Assembly (NCBI RefSeq): GCF_000149955.1
Contig: NC_030987.1
Span: forward strand, 1,365,387 to 1,429,386
Direction: 5' to 3'
DNA: 64,000 nucleotides
DNA from: Fusarium oxysporum f. sp. lycopersici 4287
Lineage: Eukaryota > Ascomycota > Sordariomycetes > Hypocreales > Nectriaceae
Of this stretch, positions 21,927 to 32,396 are shown piece by piece (the stretch's first letter is position 1; each line of letters opens with the position of its first letter). Both the position numbers and the translations under genes were made by a program. The notes under the pieces were generated by a model. That model ran no database searches, had not been told where the DNA came from, and saw nothing but the letters and a program-made list of their open reading frames with translations.

Positions 21927-22933
21927 TCTCGCTCATCGCCAAAATGACACATTTTCTCCAATACTCGGCACATCTAAAAGGCGACCAGGAATGTCGTACC
22001 ACATACAACTCACCATACCAAATTTTGTTCTCCTTCTTTTCGTCTCTACACACCAGGCAAGCCTCAGGGCATCACAACAAAATATCATCATCAGATCTAC
22101 GAAGTCAATGGAAATAACATGCATGCATACAAGGCGTTGGGCAAGCAAGCGATCATCTTCATGTCCCTTTTGTTTCTTTTAACAGCGTTTTGCTTCCCAG
22201 CGGCTACGATGCACCATCGATTCCACCTCTCAAACGATCTTCTCTCTCCCAAAAGGAGCACCACCACAAATATTCATCCTGGACAATCGTTACATATACA
22301 TACGCCCTTCGGAGATTTGGGCCTTTTTGGTTTTCATTTGTCGCCAAGATTTGTGCTTTTTTTTTTTTTTTTTTCGTTTGCTTTTGGATACACACTATGT
22401 ATAACAGATACCCCGGAGGAAGTTTCCACGCCAACCTGGCGAGTCAATAAGATGGAATCATTGGAGGAAATTGCAGAAAAGAGAACCTAACCCGGGAATT
22501 GCTTCTCAAGCTTCCCGCAATACGGTTACCTCAAGTTCCAAGATCGGATGCGATAGGGAAAATTAGATAGTTGCCAGAAATAGGAAATGGATATAGGATA
22601 TCAGGAGATGAAACTCCAATCTTGATCATCTCGCCTCTGTTCTTTGATCTATGTGCATACACACTCGGATAAACAACATATTTGGAGATACCAGACAAAC
22701 GGCCGTCAAATTTCATAAGGGGGGAATAGTGTCATGAAAATTATATCTAAATCAATGCCAGTCATCCTCGATCTATAACATCCACCAGTTCATCATGCAA
22801 ACCACCAAACCAAGTCCATCAAGTTGATATCCGCCATCATTTTCAGGGACCTCAAACAAGCAGGTCTTCTTCAACCTTGCTGTGTGGTCTTTTCTCTACC
22901 ATCTGCCAACTCCCCAGGAAATTTCGTTCATGC
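21927..22933. other. Convergent intergenic region
   Basis: About 1 kb between the convergent 3' ends of the coiled-coil gene and the DnaJ gene. It contains a T run of about 20 nt near 22357-22376. The open frames here are short and unsupported; 3' UTRs are expected. Confidence 0.5.
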
Positions 22934-24624
22934 TCAGGGTGTCGTAGCGTGCTCCTTGTCTTTGGGTTCCTTGTCCTTGCTGTGGAAGGACTTGCGGTCC
23001 TTCTTCTTCTTGTGGTCTTCCTCCTTGTCCTTCTTCATGGCGGCCTCAGCGACAAGCTGCTCGAAAACTAGATAGTCGCCCTCCTCTTCAGGAGATCGCT
23101 CAGCCTAGATAAAGTTAGCGTGACTCTGACAAAATTGGACTTGAAACATACCCGGATAAAGACATCACCAATCAGAACCAGAGCCTGTGCGCGCTCAAGT
23201 CGCTTGTTGAGGTGGACCTTCTTGTCATTCAGAATGCTGTCGCAGACCTCGCGCAGAACGCTCTGGATCTCAAACTTGCTGCCCCTCCATGCAGCGGTGA
23301 GAATCTTGCCAGTCACACGTCTCTCGTATTCAGCACGCTTCTCATCAGTCCAGTCCTCACCACCTTTCTCCTCCATCTTAGCCATATCCTCCATGGTCTG
23401 TTGAGCATCAATAGCGCTGCTGATAGTGTTCCATGTCTCCTTGACGAGTGTGCCCTTGTCACGAAGTCTGCTGAAGAAACCGCCAATACCAAAGAACTTC
23501 TGGCTGCGGAGTAAGCTCGAGGCCTTGGAGACATAGGTTTGACCGATAGCGTGCAGGATATCAATTCCAAAAGACTCCATCTTCAGGTTCTCAACCTCGA
23601 GACGCATCTTCTCCTGGAATGCCTTGGTCACGTCAGGACCCTTGTCTGTCTCTGTCCACACGCTAAGTCTGTCGAGGAGCTTCCGAGCGAGGGTGTCGAC
23701 ACGCTCCTGGCGAATCTTGGCGCGCTCCTTCTCGTATGCTGCCAGCTGCTCTCGCTGCTCCTTGGTCAGGCCACCCTTCTTCTTCTCCTTATGCTTGAGC
23801 TCCTCCTCTGTTAATTCACCCTTGTTCGCCTCTGCGTCAAGAAGGTCCTCGTGAGACTTGTCCATCAGTGCGGGTCGAAGAGGGATCTGGGTTCGGCTAC
23901 GTGAGCTCGACGAGGGAGCAGGTGATGTGGCATCGGTTCGCTGAGGGGTATCGGCGGAGAGGCCAGCGGCGGGCGCGGCAGGTGAAGCGGGCTTGGTCTC
24001 CTTGTCGTCGTTGACAGAAGCGGCAGCATAAGGCGGCGGTGGTGGGCCTGCTTGGTGCTCTGCAGCGGCAGCGGCCTTCTCCTCTGCCTTCTGCTCTTGC
24101 TCCTTGAGGCTCTCCTTCTTAGCATCTTCAGTTCCAGGGAAATCCTCCTCGGCTTGCGCGGCGGCAGCGGCTTCGGCAGCGGCAGCTTCTTCCTCCTCCT
24201 GCATCGTGATGTCCATGGTTGCCGTGAGGTCCTTCATAAGGCTAATCTCACCGATCCAGTCCACGAAGGCTTCGCCTCCAAAGATGGAGCTAAAGAATTC
24301 AGCTGGATCTGCGAAACCCTCCTGCGGTCTCGCAGAGTCCTTTCCAAACTTATCGTAGGCTGCGCGTAGATCGGAATCGGACAGAACTTGATAGGCCTCA
24401 CCGATGGCCTGGAACTTTTCGTGGGCGGTAGGGTCATTAGGATTCTTATCTGCGATGTGACAGATGTTTAGTTCTCCGATATGCTACGAAGCGGTAGAAG
24501 TGAGGCACAAGAGCGAACCTGGGTGGTGGACAATAGCCATCTTGCGATAAGCCTTCTTGATCTCCAGCTCGGTAGCCGTGGGCTGGACACCAAGAGTGTC
24601 GTAATAGGCGGTATCGACGACCAT
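22934..24624 (-). CDS. CAJ1: DnaJ protein with DnaJ-X domain (Caj1/Djp1 type)
   Basis: Type-III Hsp40 co-chaperone of 524 residues in three exons: 24519-24624, 23152-24449 and 22934-23104. The first intron (24450-24518) splits the J domain exactly at the HPD motif (HHP|DKNP), and the second (23105-23151) is GTATGT...ATCTAG. The J domain covers about residues 5-70 ([23 protein letters not shown] at 34-36, [17 protein letters not shown]). An FGGEAF(V)DWIGEISL block follows, as in Caj1/Djp1, then an Ala/Glu/Pro-rich linker, the DnaJ-X domain (about 275-470) and a Lys/Asp/His-rich tail. Yeast relatives assist Hsp70 in the cytosol and in peroxisomal import (Djp1). The in-frame readthrough past the last exon junction is intron sequence. 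Confidence 0.9.
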
Positions 24625-24954
24625 GATGGAAGATGGTTATGGGTACTTTATGATTGGTGTTTCCAGGTTCCAGGTACACGATCTAGGGTACAGGTGACAG
24701 GTAGAGAATATGAATGGTTGATGTTAAGGTAGGTTAGTAGATGTCGACTACTAAGAGAGAGTATGGGAGGAGAAAAAAATGGTTGCAAGCAAGAAATTGC
24801 AAATGTTGATGATGGCGTCGGATTGCCTAAATGAACTAAGGTGCCTGCCAGCCCACCCCAAGCTTGGCTAGATTACCTTGGCGGAAAATTCCTGGCAGAC
24901 AATGATTAATGTAACGTATTCTACAGCGCCTCTGTATTTACGCAAGCTCCCGTC

Positions 24955-24975
24955 CCTGCCCTGCCCTGCCCTGCC
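24955..24975. repeat. Pentanucleotide repeat (CCTGC)n
   Basis: Four copies of CCTGC in the upstream region of the DnaJ gene, about 330 bp before its start codon. Confidence 0.85.
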
Positions 24976-25297
24976 AGTGCGCGAGGAGGTAAGAAACTTT
25001 CCTTTCAGGCTTCGTGCCCAGCCCAACGTACAGTATAGTACCTACAGCCCAGCGCCAGCCTTTTCTAGCCCAGAGAGAGGGGTCTCATAAGGTAGAGAGA
25101 GTGGAGGTAGGTTGATCAGAGAGCCTACGTAATGGTGGGGCTATGCTGGGATAGACATCCATGGAACACAGTTGTATGGAGGCTGTGAGAAAACACAGAC
25201 AGACTGCTTAAGAGAGTAAAGTACTGTAATAGCTACCAAACGCTTAAAACTCTATAATCGAGTTCTCTAATTATTATTATAAACCGGTTTCTAGCGT

Positions 25298-25326
25298 CCT
25301 TCCCCTTCCCCTTCCCCTTCCCCTTC
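25298..25326. repeat. Hexanucleotide repeat (CCTTCC)n
   Basis: Nearly five perfect CCTTCC units. They lie just past the C-terminal coding end of the decayed rhamnose-reductase-like gene. Read on the minus strand in that gene's frame they would encode an Arg-Gly repeat. Confidence 0.9.
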
Positions 25327-25348
25327 TATTCATTCCTGAACGCTTACC

Positions 25349-26336
25349 ACAGCTCTTGATTCTCTTGTAACGGTTCCGAAGTGCCTCTTCAATGCCAGGG
25401 ATTTCCGGATACCCCCGAACTTTCAGAGCATCCTGCAGCTTGGTCATATCCAGTTTGCAATCTCTGTATGCCGCCTAGGCATCCCTCAGGTCCAAGTCCT
25501 GCAACATCGTGAGGCTCATTTTGAGGTTGAGTTCGTCCCGTAACAGAGCCAGCACGCTGTAATTTGTAGCAGTGCCTGGGTTAGTGAAGTTGAATGTGCC
25601 TGTCACTTTATGAATTGCTAGAAAGACCGCAGCAGGTAGAAGATTGTGCAAAACCGACCAACTATTATGCTTGTTATTTGTCCGTACAAGCGTGCGCTCA
25701 CAGTTCTGAAGGAAGCTTTGAGTATCATGATCCCAAACAGGTGAACGAAGGCGTAGAACGAAGGCGTCTTTTTCGTGCTTGCGTGCTAGACACTGGCCAT
25801 TGCATGAGTTTGAGCAAGGACAGAGGTGCCACTGTACTAACTTGATGAAAAACATATGTACTAAGAGAGTTTGCGAGCAGTTTGATGTTTAGCTCGGCTT
25901 CTTCTTTGAAACCACTGTCACAGAAACAGTTTCTCCCGTCGTGTCGATAGAAGTTTCCGTGACTGGAGAAGGTGCAATGGATCCCCCGATTGACGCAGAA
26001 CTTTATGATAGCTGACTCGGCGGCAATTCCTAGAGTCTTTTCGTCGCATAATTCATCTGAGACTGTGTCCTCAATATCACCCACGACATCGTCGAATATG
26101 ACGAAAACGTGAGTTGCTGAGTTCGCTTTCAATGCCGCTAAACATGTTGCTGGAGATGCAACGGTGCAATGCTTGTATCGATGATGTACCTGTCTGAGCT
26201 CCGCTTCCAACAGGCTGGCGATTTCAGCTGCTTCAACACTTGAGGTTCCCAAGATTACGAAACTGAGCTCATCAGGTCGCGAACTGGCTTGTCCAGTTAC
26301 CTGTGGCAGGTTGGGTTTGTTTAGTAGGGTCCACAT
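25349..26336 (-). pseudogene. Degenerate homologue of nucleotide-rhamnose 3,5-epimerase/4-reductase
   Basis: Divergent relative of the fungal/plant NRS/ER (UER1) enzymes that make UDP/dTDP-rhamnose. Modelled as exon 26336-25842, intron 25793-25841 (GTTAGT...GGCCAG), then exon 25792 downward. Family landmarks survive: THVFVIFDDVVGD, GIHCTFSSHGNFY, SGFKEE, FVLRLRSPVW, NSWSVLHNLLP, GTFNFTNPG and DMTKLQDALK. The Rossmann GxxGxxG is replaced by LGTSSVEAAEI and the catalytic YxxxK is not found (the nearest match is YVFHQ). A TAG stop at 25475-25477 interrupts the frame 270 residues in, yet the conserved C-terminal block continues in the same frame to about 25349. The start is uncertain. I read it as a recently disabled or non-enzymatic paralogue; it could instead be a truncated functional protein. 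Confidence 0.6.
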
Positions 26337-28137
26337 ACTGTTGCTGGTAATGCAAATATGATAAAGCTCCTAGAGATGTTATGTCGAGGTCCAATGGAAA
26401 GCAGAAGAATGCTGGTTTGTGAGAGTGGGAAGTCGGGGAGAATGAGAATGCCCAGTTTGACTCGGGCATAGGAAAGCTCGACATAGAAGCGAACATGCTC
26501 TTATTGCACTGAAACACCATACCTTACCTACCAACTTCGCCCAGGCTGGTTTTATGATTCACATGGACTTCAAGGTCACTATGTCCGGTTCCTCGCTCAT
26601 GTTTCCTGTGAAGTATTGGAAGCTCCAAAAGCATCTAACACCATGCACTTGCGTGGATATTGTTCTCAGAATATAGAGCATGAGCACGATCCAGATCTAG
26701 AACTTCCAAGAGTTATCACTTTCAAGAACGAGCCTCAAACCTTTCGAAACGATACAGATCCGATAGCCTTTAGTTTGAGATTTCATGGCACGACACAATT
26801 TCCGTGTTGTGCGGACTGTATCCCCATCAATGATCGATATAGGTTTCCAGGGTATTCGGACGACAAGAGGGTTCCCACGACTTGTGTTCGGCTTGTAACA
26901 ATATCAATTTAGTTTAGAGACTCTTGGACATGTCTTGTGCCATCTTTATCACCTAAGTAGCTCAGATCAGTGAGCGCCGCATGTCGTTGCGAACCTGATA
27001 ACGTGAGGTTCAGCTAACGGCGCCTCGCGGTGTAAAGAGACCTGATATATCAAATTAGGATAATTGCAGAAGACGAATCGTCATGGCTAAGGATTTTCCA
27101 CTAATGTGATTGTCACATACTGGGCCAAGACTGCTGTCACTCCTAGCGGCGTTGGATAAATCCGGCTGGGCGGTCAGGAGGCCCGGATCGTCTACATGCA
27201 TAGGGGTCAATGGGTTGACCGAGCCGCTGGTGATCTTGGATCTAGAACACATTGGACTTGGTAACTAGGGGCAGGAGTCAAGACCAGCAATTCTATGATC
27301 TGGAAACAGCTTGCAAGAGTCGTCGAATCCAGAGACCCTGCGCGATAATGAGGCCAGAAACTTGCGTAATGCTGGGTAACTTAACATTCACAGATTGAGA
27401 GAAATAATCAGAGCTCGAGATGTACCCTAGAAGTTATGTTTCACTATCTAGGACATTGTCTGGGCTGAACCTGGGGTAAGGCCAGCTCGCTTGAATGTTT
27501 CGCCTCATCATTCGGCCTGAACACACACCATTACGGCGTCCGGACCGGCATTTGAATTGCTATTCGGGGGCGGTGTTGTAACCGGAGTTCCGGCTGATTG
27601 ACAGGCTGCGAGATCCGATCAACTGTAACCAACCTCCGGATGCTACCCAGTTGTTGCATAAGCGCAGATCAATGATGGGAGGCCTGAAATTAATTAATGA
27701 CTTGCAGTGTGACAAGAGTCTAATCACATTCAGGAACCAATCCAGTCATCGAATCCGAATACGACAGTTAATGCATGTAACGCGGCGCTTATGCCCCTAT
27801 CGGCACGATCGCTCTACAAGGGTCGGCAGCACCCACCCTACCAGACGAGAAATTGAGCTCTGTGCATAATTTGTGGATTTATCCGGAGCGGAGGTCAACC
27901 AGTCTTATTTTGCTTCTCCCATCTGTCCTCTCGTCTTTCCTCTCCAAGCATCTCGTGGTGAAGATATACACCCAAGACGTTTCCGGGACCTGGTCGCAGC
28001 TTAATTGATATATAACATTTGCTTCCTCCCGTTTCCCTGACTTTGTACGTCTGTATCAAGGCGTGCACTGTTCAGTCCAAGCTCTCACGCGCTTCATTTT
28101 TCTACCTTTTCTACCCCCTCACGCTGCCGCCGCCAAG
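26337..28137. other. Divergent intergenic region, ERG9 promoter at right
   Basis: 1.8 kb between the decayed reductase-like gene (-) and ERG9 (+). A 98-codon frame at 26616-26912 (+) has no recognisable domain. The right third should contain the ERG9 promoter, with a CCAAT at 27738-27742 and a paired CGAA element just after it. Confidence 0.5.
27750..27759 (+). promoter_or_regulatory. Paired CGAA element upstream of ERG9 (candidate FgSR-type site)
   Basis: The sequence CGAATCCGAA, two CGAA boxes two bases apart, lies about 380 bp upstream of the ERG9 start codon and directly after a CCAAT box. In Fusarium graminearum the sterol regulator FgSR is reported to bind promoters of ergosterol genes through an element with two CGAA repeats. 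I recall the repeat but not its required spacing, so this is a candidate only. Confidence 0.4.
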
Positions 28138-29687
28138 ATGGGTTACCTCTACTACCTCTTCCACCCTTACCAGCTTCGATCGATCATTCAATGGTAAGTT
28201 TATATCCTCTCGGCCCTCGTACAAAACGAACATGTCTAACAATGCTCCAGGAAGGTCTGGCATGATCCCGTCCACCAGCGCGATCCCAGCACAGAGTCCC
28301 CAGAACTAAAAGAATGCTTTCGCTACCTCGACATGACAAGTCGCAGTTTTGCGGCTGTCATTCAAGAGCTTAACCACGAACTCCTCGTCCCCATCACTCT
28401 CTTCTACCTCTGCCTCCGTGGCCTAGATACCATCGAGGATGACATGACCATACCCCTGGATAAGAAGGTTCCCCTTCTTAGAAACTTCCACATCACCATG
28501 GAAGAAGATGGTTGGCAATTCCATGAGAGTCAGGAGAAAGATAAGGAGCTCCTGGAGCACTTCGATGTGGTCGTTGCAGAGCTCAAGAAGATCAAGGCCC
28601 CCTACTACCAGATCATCAAGGAAATGACCTGCAAGATGGGCAATGGCATGGCTGACTATGCCCAAAACGAGGAGATGATCAAGAACGGTGTGCAGACTAT
28701 TGAGGAGTACGAGCTGTACTGCCATTACGTCGCTGGTCTCGTTGGCGAAGGCCTCACGCGTCTGTTCGTTGAGTCAGAGCTGGCTAACCCCAAGCTTGCT
28801 GAGCGTCCTTCTCTTACCGAGTCAATGGCCCAATTCCTCCAGAAGACCAACATCATTCGAGATATCCATGAAGACTGGCAAGATGGTCGAAGATGGTATC
28901 CCAAGGAGATCTGGAGCCAGCACGTCGAGAAGTGGGAAGATATGTTCGACCCCAGCCAGCAAACAAAGGCCCTAGAGTGTGTCTCAGCGATGGTTCTCGA
29001 TGCGCTGAAGCACAGTGAGGAGTGTCTGTTCTACATGGCGGGCATCAAGGACCAGAGTGTTTTCAACTTTGTTGCTATTCCTCAAGGCATGGCCATTGCG
29101 ACATTGGAGCTTGTCTTCCGCAACCCTGAGGTTCTCAAGAGGAACGTCAAGATCACAAAGGGTGATGCCTGCAAGATCATGTTCGAGTGCACACAAAACC
29201 TCTACACAGTATGTGAGGTCTTCAAGCGATATGCCCGACAAATCGCCAAGAAGAACGACCCTCGTGACCCCAACTTCCTTGCCATCAGTGCTCAATGTGC
29301 AAAGGTATACCTTTCTCTTCAACATCTCTGACATCCGTTCGCTAATGATTTTCAGATTGAGCAATTCATCGAGACTCTCTTCCCCAAGCAGGACCCCAAG
29401 AAACTCGCTGTGACTCAGGCCCAGGTCCAAAACAAGGAGCCAACTATGGACGGAGGCGAGACTCTTGTTCTCTTTGGTGTTGTCATTGCAGCTCTGGTCT
29501 GTATTTCTGGTCTTATGGTACGCCAGCCCCATACTCTCAAGGCCGTACTCAACTAACACCCGATCCACAGATCGGTACCGCTTGGATCTTCGGAGCCAGA
29601 TTCGATACTATCTTTAGGGAAGCCAGCGTCTTCCTACCAGGTGGCGAGAAGGCTACCCCCATGATCACGGGTCACGAAGAATTGTAA
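28138..29687 (+). CDS. ERG9: Squalene synthase (farnesyl-diphosphate farnesyltransferase)
   Basis: Joins two farnesyl diphosphates to squalene with NADPH on the ER membrane, the first committed step of ergosterol synthesis. Four exons (28138-28193, 28251-29304, 29356-29517, 29571-29687) give 462 residues, normal for fungal Erg9. The first intron splits the Trp codon in SIIQW|KVWHDP and has a clear TCTAAC branch site. Both Asp-rich motifs are present: DTIEDD (about 78-83) and [10 protein letters not shown] (about 218-227). [17 protein letters not shown] and the [11 protein letters not shown] block are also intact. A C-terminal hydrophobic anchor ([19 protein letters not shown], then FGARFDTIF) is split by the last intron. 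A CGAA pair upstream may be a sterol regulatory site. Confidence 0.97.
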
Positions 29688-30899
29688 TATTATGCGCGCC
29701 GATTTGTTTTGCTTTGTTCACGGCACGAACCTTTTTAACGATATCCTAACGTACATACCACATTTAGCAATGGTCCTCATATGGCTGGACCTGCTCGGCG
29801 GCATATTGCTGGGCTTTATACTCTTGTTAATACTACCTGCAGCGGCGCGATACAGCGCGCGTTGCAGTTCAAGTTTCGTCCCCCGTTCACCCACTGGTGA
29901 TATCTCTTGTCTTGATACCCAACTCAACTCCTGCACGGATGTCAAATTGCAATCGAGTCCTTCCATGACTATGATTGTGCCGAAGAAGTGCGAAAATTAA
30001 ATATCTCTTGCTCTTGGTTTCCGCCTCACGGCGACGTCACGCCACAAGTCTATCTCGACATCTTGAGGATGATAGACTGGTGGCGGCGGGCAAACATTTC
30101 ATCCTTGTAAAAATTAATTTATCTCTGATTCGACCCGTGTTTGGCGATACTTTCTCCTTTGGGACGTGCTATTACTAGTAAGGCATGAAATGCGTCTGGG
30201 CAAGGTTTCACCTTTGATGCTGTTGGTGCGATATGCTGTTACACTACCGGCGGGACATGCCTTAGCCGATCTTTTGTCGACGGACGTGCCCATCATTCAG
30301 GGGTTTTGGTTACATCGTCCTGCTCTTTTTTAAGGCATCAAGATGCAGGCTAACAAGATGATGGCAGAAACTTTGGCCTTTGATCTTGAGAAAACGCTTA
30401 GATAAGTTTAGAATGATGATATAATAAAATGTCCTAGATTATGGTTAATTATTATCAGCCTAGCAGGTTCTTGTACTAGTTGCATTCGGCCTAAGTTCGT
30501 GTTCTTAAGTCTTCTTATAACCCGAGCAACATGAGTCGCTTTTCATATCATGTCAGCTGGCTCTTGATTCACTAAGTGGCGCACGTCAAACCTGTCACTT
30601 TATGCATTGACGAGAGGCAAATGGTAGTCTAGAAGGTCTATAATGTCATTACGTACCATCTATAGTAACAAACACGCTCGGTTAGGCTAATTCCAAGCCT
30701 CAAAGAAAACTCCTGGTACACATGACTTGAGATGATTCATAAATGACACCCTAAATTATATCCCATACATACACGAGGCATAAATGGTTCAGGTTTGTAC
30801 AAGTGGCCAATTATCCTGAAATATTTTTGTGGTATAAGAAAAATTCCGCTTTCCCTTGTCTCTGGTTCCCTAATTGATGCTGCTGCTGCGTTGCTGCTT
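29688..30899. other. Convergent intergenic region
   Basis: 1.2 kb between the 3' ends of ERG9 (+) and the subtilisin gene (-). A 102-codon frame directly after the ERG9 stop (29692-30000) is probably 3' UTR. AT-rich sequence lies at 30400-30480. No gene is supported. Confidence 0.5.
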
Positions 30900-32396
30900 C
30901 TATTGGTTGCCGTTGTTGGCGATGCTGTCGGTAGTGCCCTGGACGTTGTTTTGGACCTTGGCACCGGTCTGTCCAGCGAGACTCTTGATGAGGCTGGCGA
31001 CCTGGGCAGGACCGTCGAGCTGCTGGAAGCCCATGAGGTAGGCGGCGAGACCGGCAACGTGAGGAGAGGCTACGAAGCATGTTAGTTCGAGACTTGACTT
31101 GATAGCGGTGGAAAAGGAAGACATACCCATGCTGGTACCGCTGAGGGTAGCGGTGTCAGTGTTTGACTTGATACCGACACTGAGGACGTTAACACCGGGA
31201 GCGTAGACGTCGACCTCGGGGCCAAAGTTGGAGAAATCAGCACGCTCATCTGTGGTGGCATCAATAGCACCAACAGTGATGGCGTTGGGGGCAGAGCCAG
31301 GAGAAGTGAGGGCAGTCTCGCGCTGTAAACATTGTTAGCTAAGTTACGAATCATATCAGATAGTTGGTCACTTACGTTCTCGTTACCTGCGGCGACAACG
31401 GGGACAATGCCAGCCTTGAAGAGGGCCTCGATGGCACGGTTGATGGCTTGAGAGAAGTCACCGCCAAGAGACATGTTCATAACAGCCTTGCCAACACGGT
31501 TCTTCTTCTTGGCGTCGTCAATAACGAACTGCATGCCCTGGAGGACACCAGAGTTGCTGCCACCGCCTGAGGCGTCGAGAACCTTGACGGCAACAAGGTC
31601 AACCTTCTTAGCAACACCGAAGGTAGCACCACCGATAGTACCAGCGACGTGACTTCCGTGACCGTTCTCATCGTCATCCTATATTCCAGTTAGCTTCGTC
31701 TCTTCTGTAACTGTTCACGACTCCCTGATTACTTACAACATTGTTAATGAAGTTGGCTCCGAAAGTGGCACGGCCCTCGAACTCGCTGTGATCAATCTTG
31801 ATACCAGTGTCGACAACATAGGCAGTGATGCCCTCACCAGCGGAGTCGTCGAAAACATAGGTGTCCTGGTTGACCTTGGCGTGAGAGAGACGGTCAAGTC
31901 CAGGGGGTGCATTAACTTGAGCAATAGCAGCATTAAGTTGAACTTTGGTATCGGCCTCGATATATGCAACCTCATCAGAGTTCCAAAGATCCTGAACCAT
32001 AAGATCATCGGCATCGAGAGACATGGCACGCCACTTGTTCATGCGGAATGACTGAATTGAAGTAGACATGGCCTTGCCGATTGAGCTTCGCTTGTTGAGG
32101 TTTCGCTTCTTGATAGCGGCCGCAAAGGAAGCCTCCTTGGCACTGATTGTATCGTCGTCAAAGGTATCATTGTACACAACGATATATCGGTTAGGGATGA
32201 CGTTGAGAGCATCGGGGTTCTTGAGCATAGGTCGAAGGAAAGCGCTAATTCCCATCTTCTTATCGGCTTCACCTCCAAGGCCACCTCCGATACTGTCGGC
32301 CATATCACCCAGGGTCTCGGCAACATCGATAGGAGCAGCGGCAGCAAAGGGAGCTGCAACGAGCAGGGAAGCGAGGAAAGTTCTTAGGAGAGCCAT
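30900..32396 (-). CDS. Secreted subtilisin-like serine protease (S8, proteinase K type)
   Basis: Secreted endopeptidase of 442 residues in four exons: 31737-32396, 31376-31678, 31127-31322 and 30900-31069. All three introns have GTAAGT or GTATGT donors. The ATG complementary to 32394-32396 gives a signal peptide ([18 protein letters not shown]) and is preferred over an earlier in-frame Met that would bury it. An I9 inhibitor pro-domain follows (RYIVVYND at 70-77). The catalytic triad is complete: Asp196 (VVDTGI), His227 ([10 protein letters not shown]) and Ser385 (SGTSMASPHVAG), with oxyanion Asn in AAGNEN. The enzyme should be auto-processed and act outside the cell, degrading protein for nutrition or in host interaction. 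Only about 55 residues follow the active Ser, so there is no extra C-terminal domain. Confidence 0.95.

Larger units (their letters stand above)
24625..25348. other. Intergenic region with two simple repeats
   Basis: About 720 bp upstream of the DnaJ gene. It carries a CCTGC repeat and a CCTTCC repeat (listed separately) and AT-rich sequence near 25200-25290. No gene is supported. Confidence 0.5.

Noticed and set aside
23068..23104. C-terminus of the DnaJ protein read straight through the last intron
   Set aside because: The readthrough ends in non-family residues, while splicing 23105-23151 restores a conserved acidic/basic tail in frame.
29692..30000. 102-codon frame immediately after ERG9 with a hydrophobic segment
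   Set aside because: It starts five bases after the ERG9 stop and lacks its own promoter space and any recognisable family; it is most likely 3' UTR.
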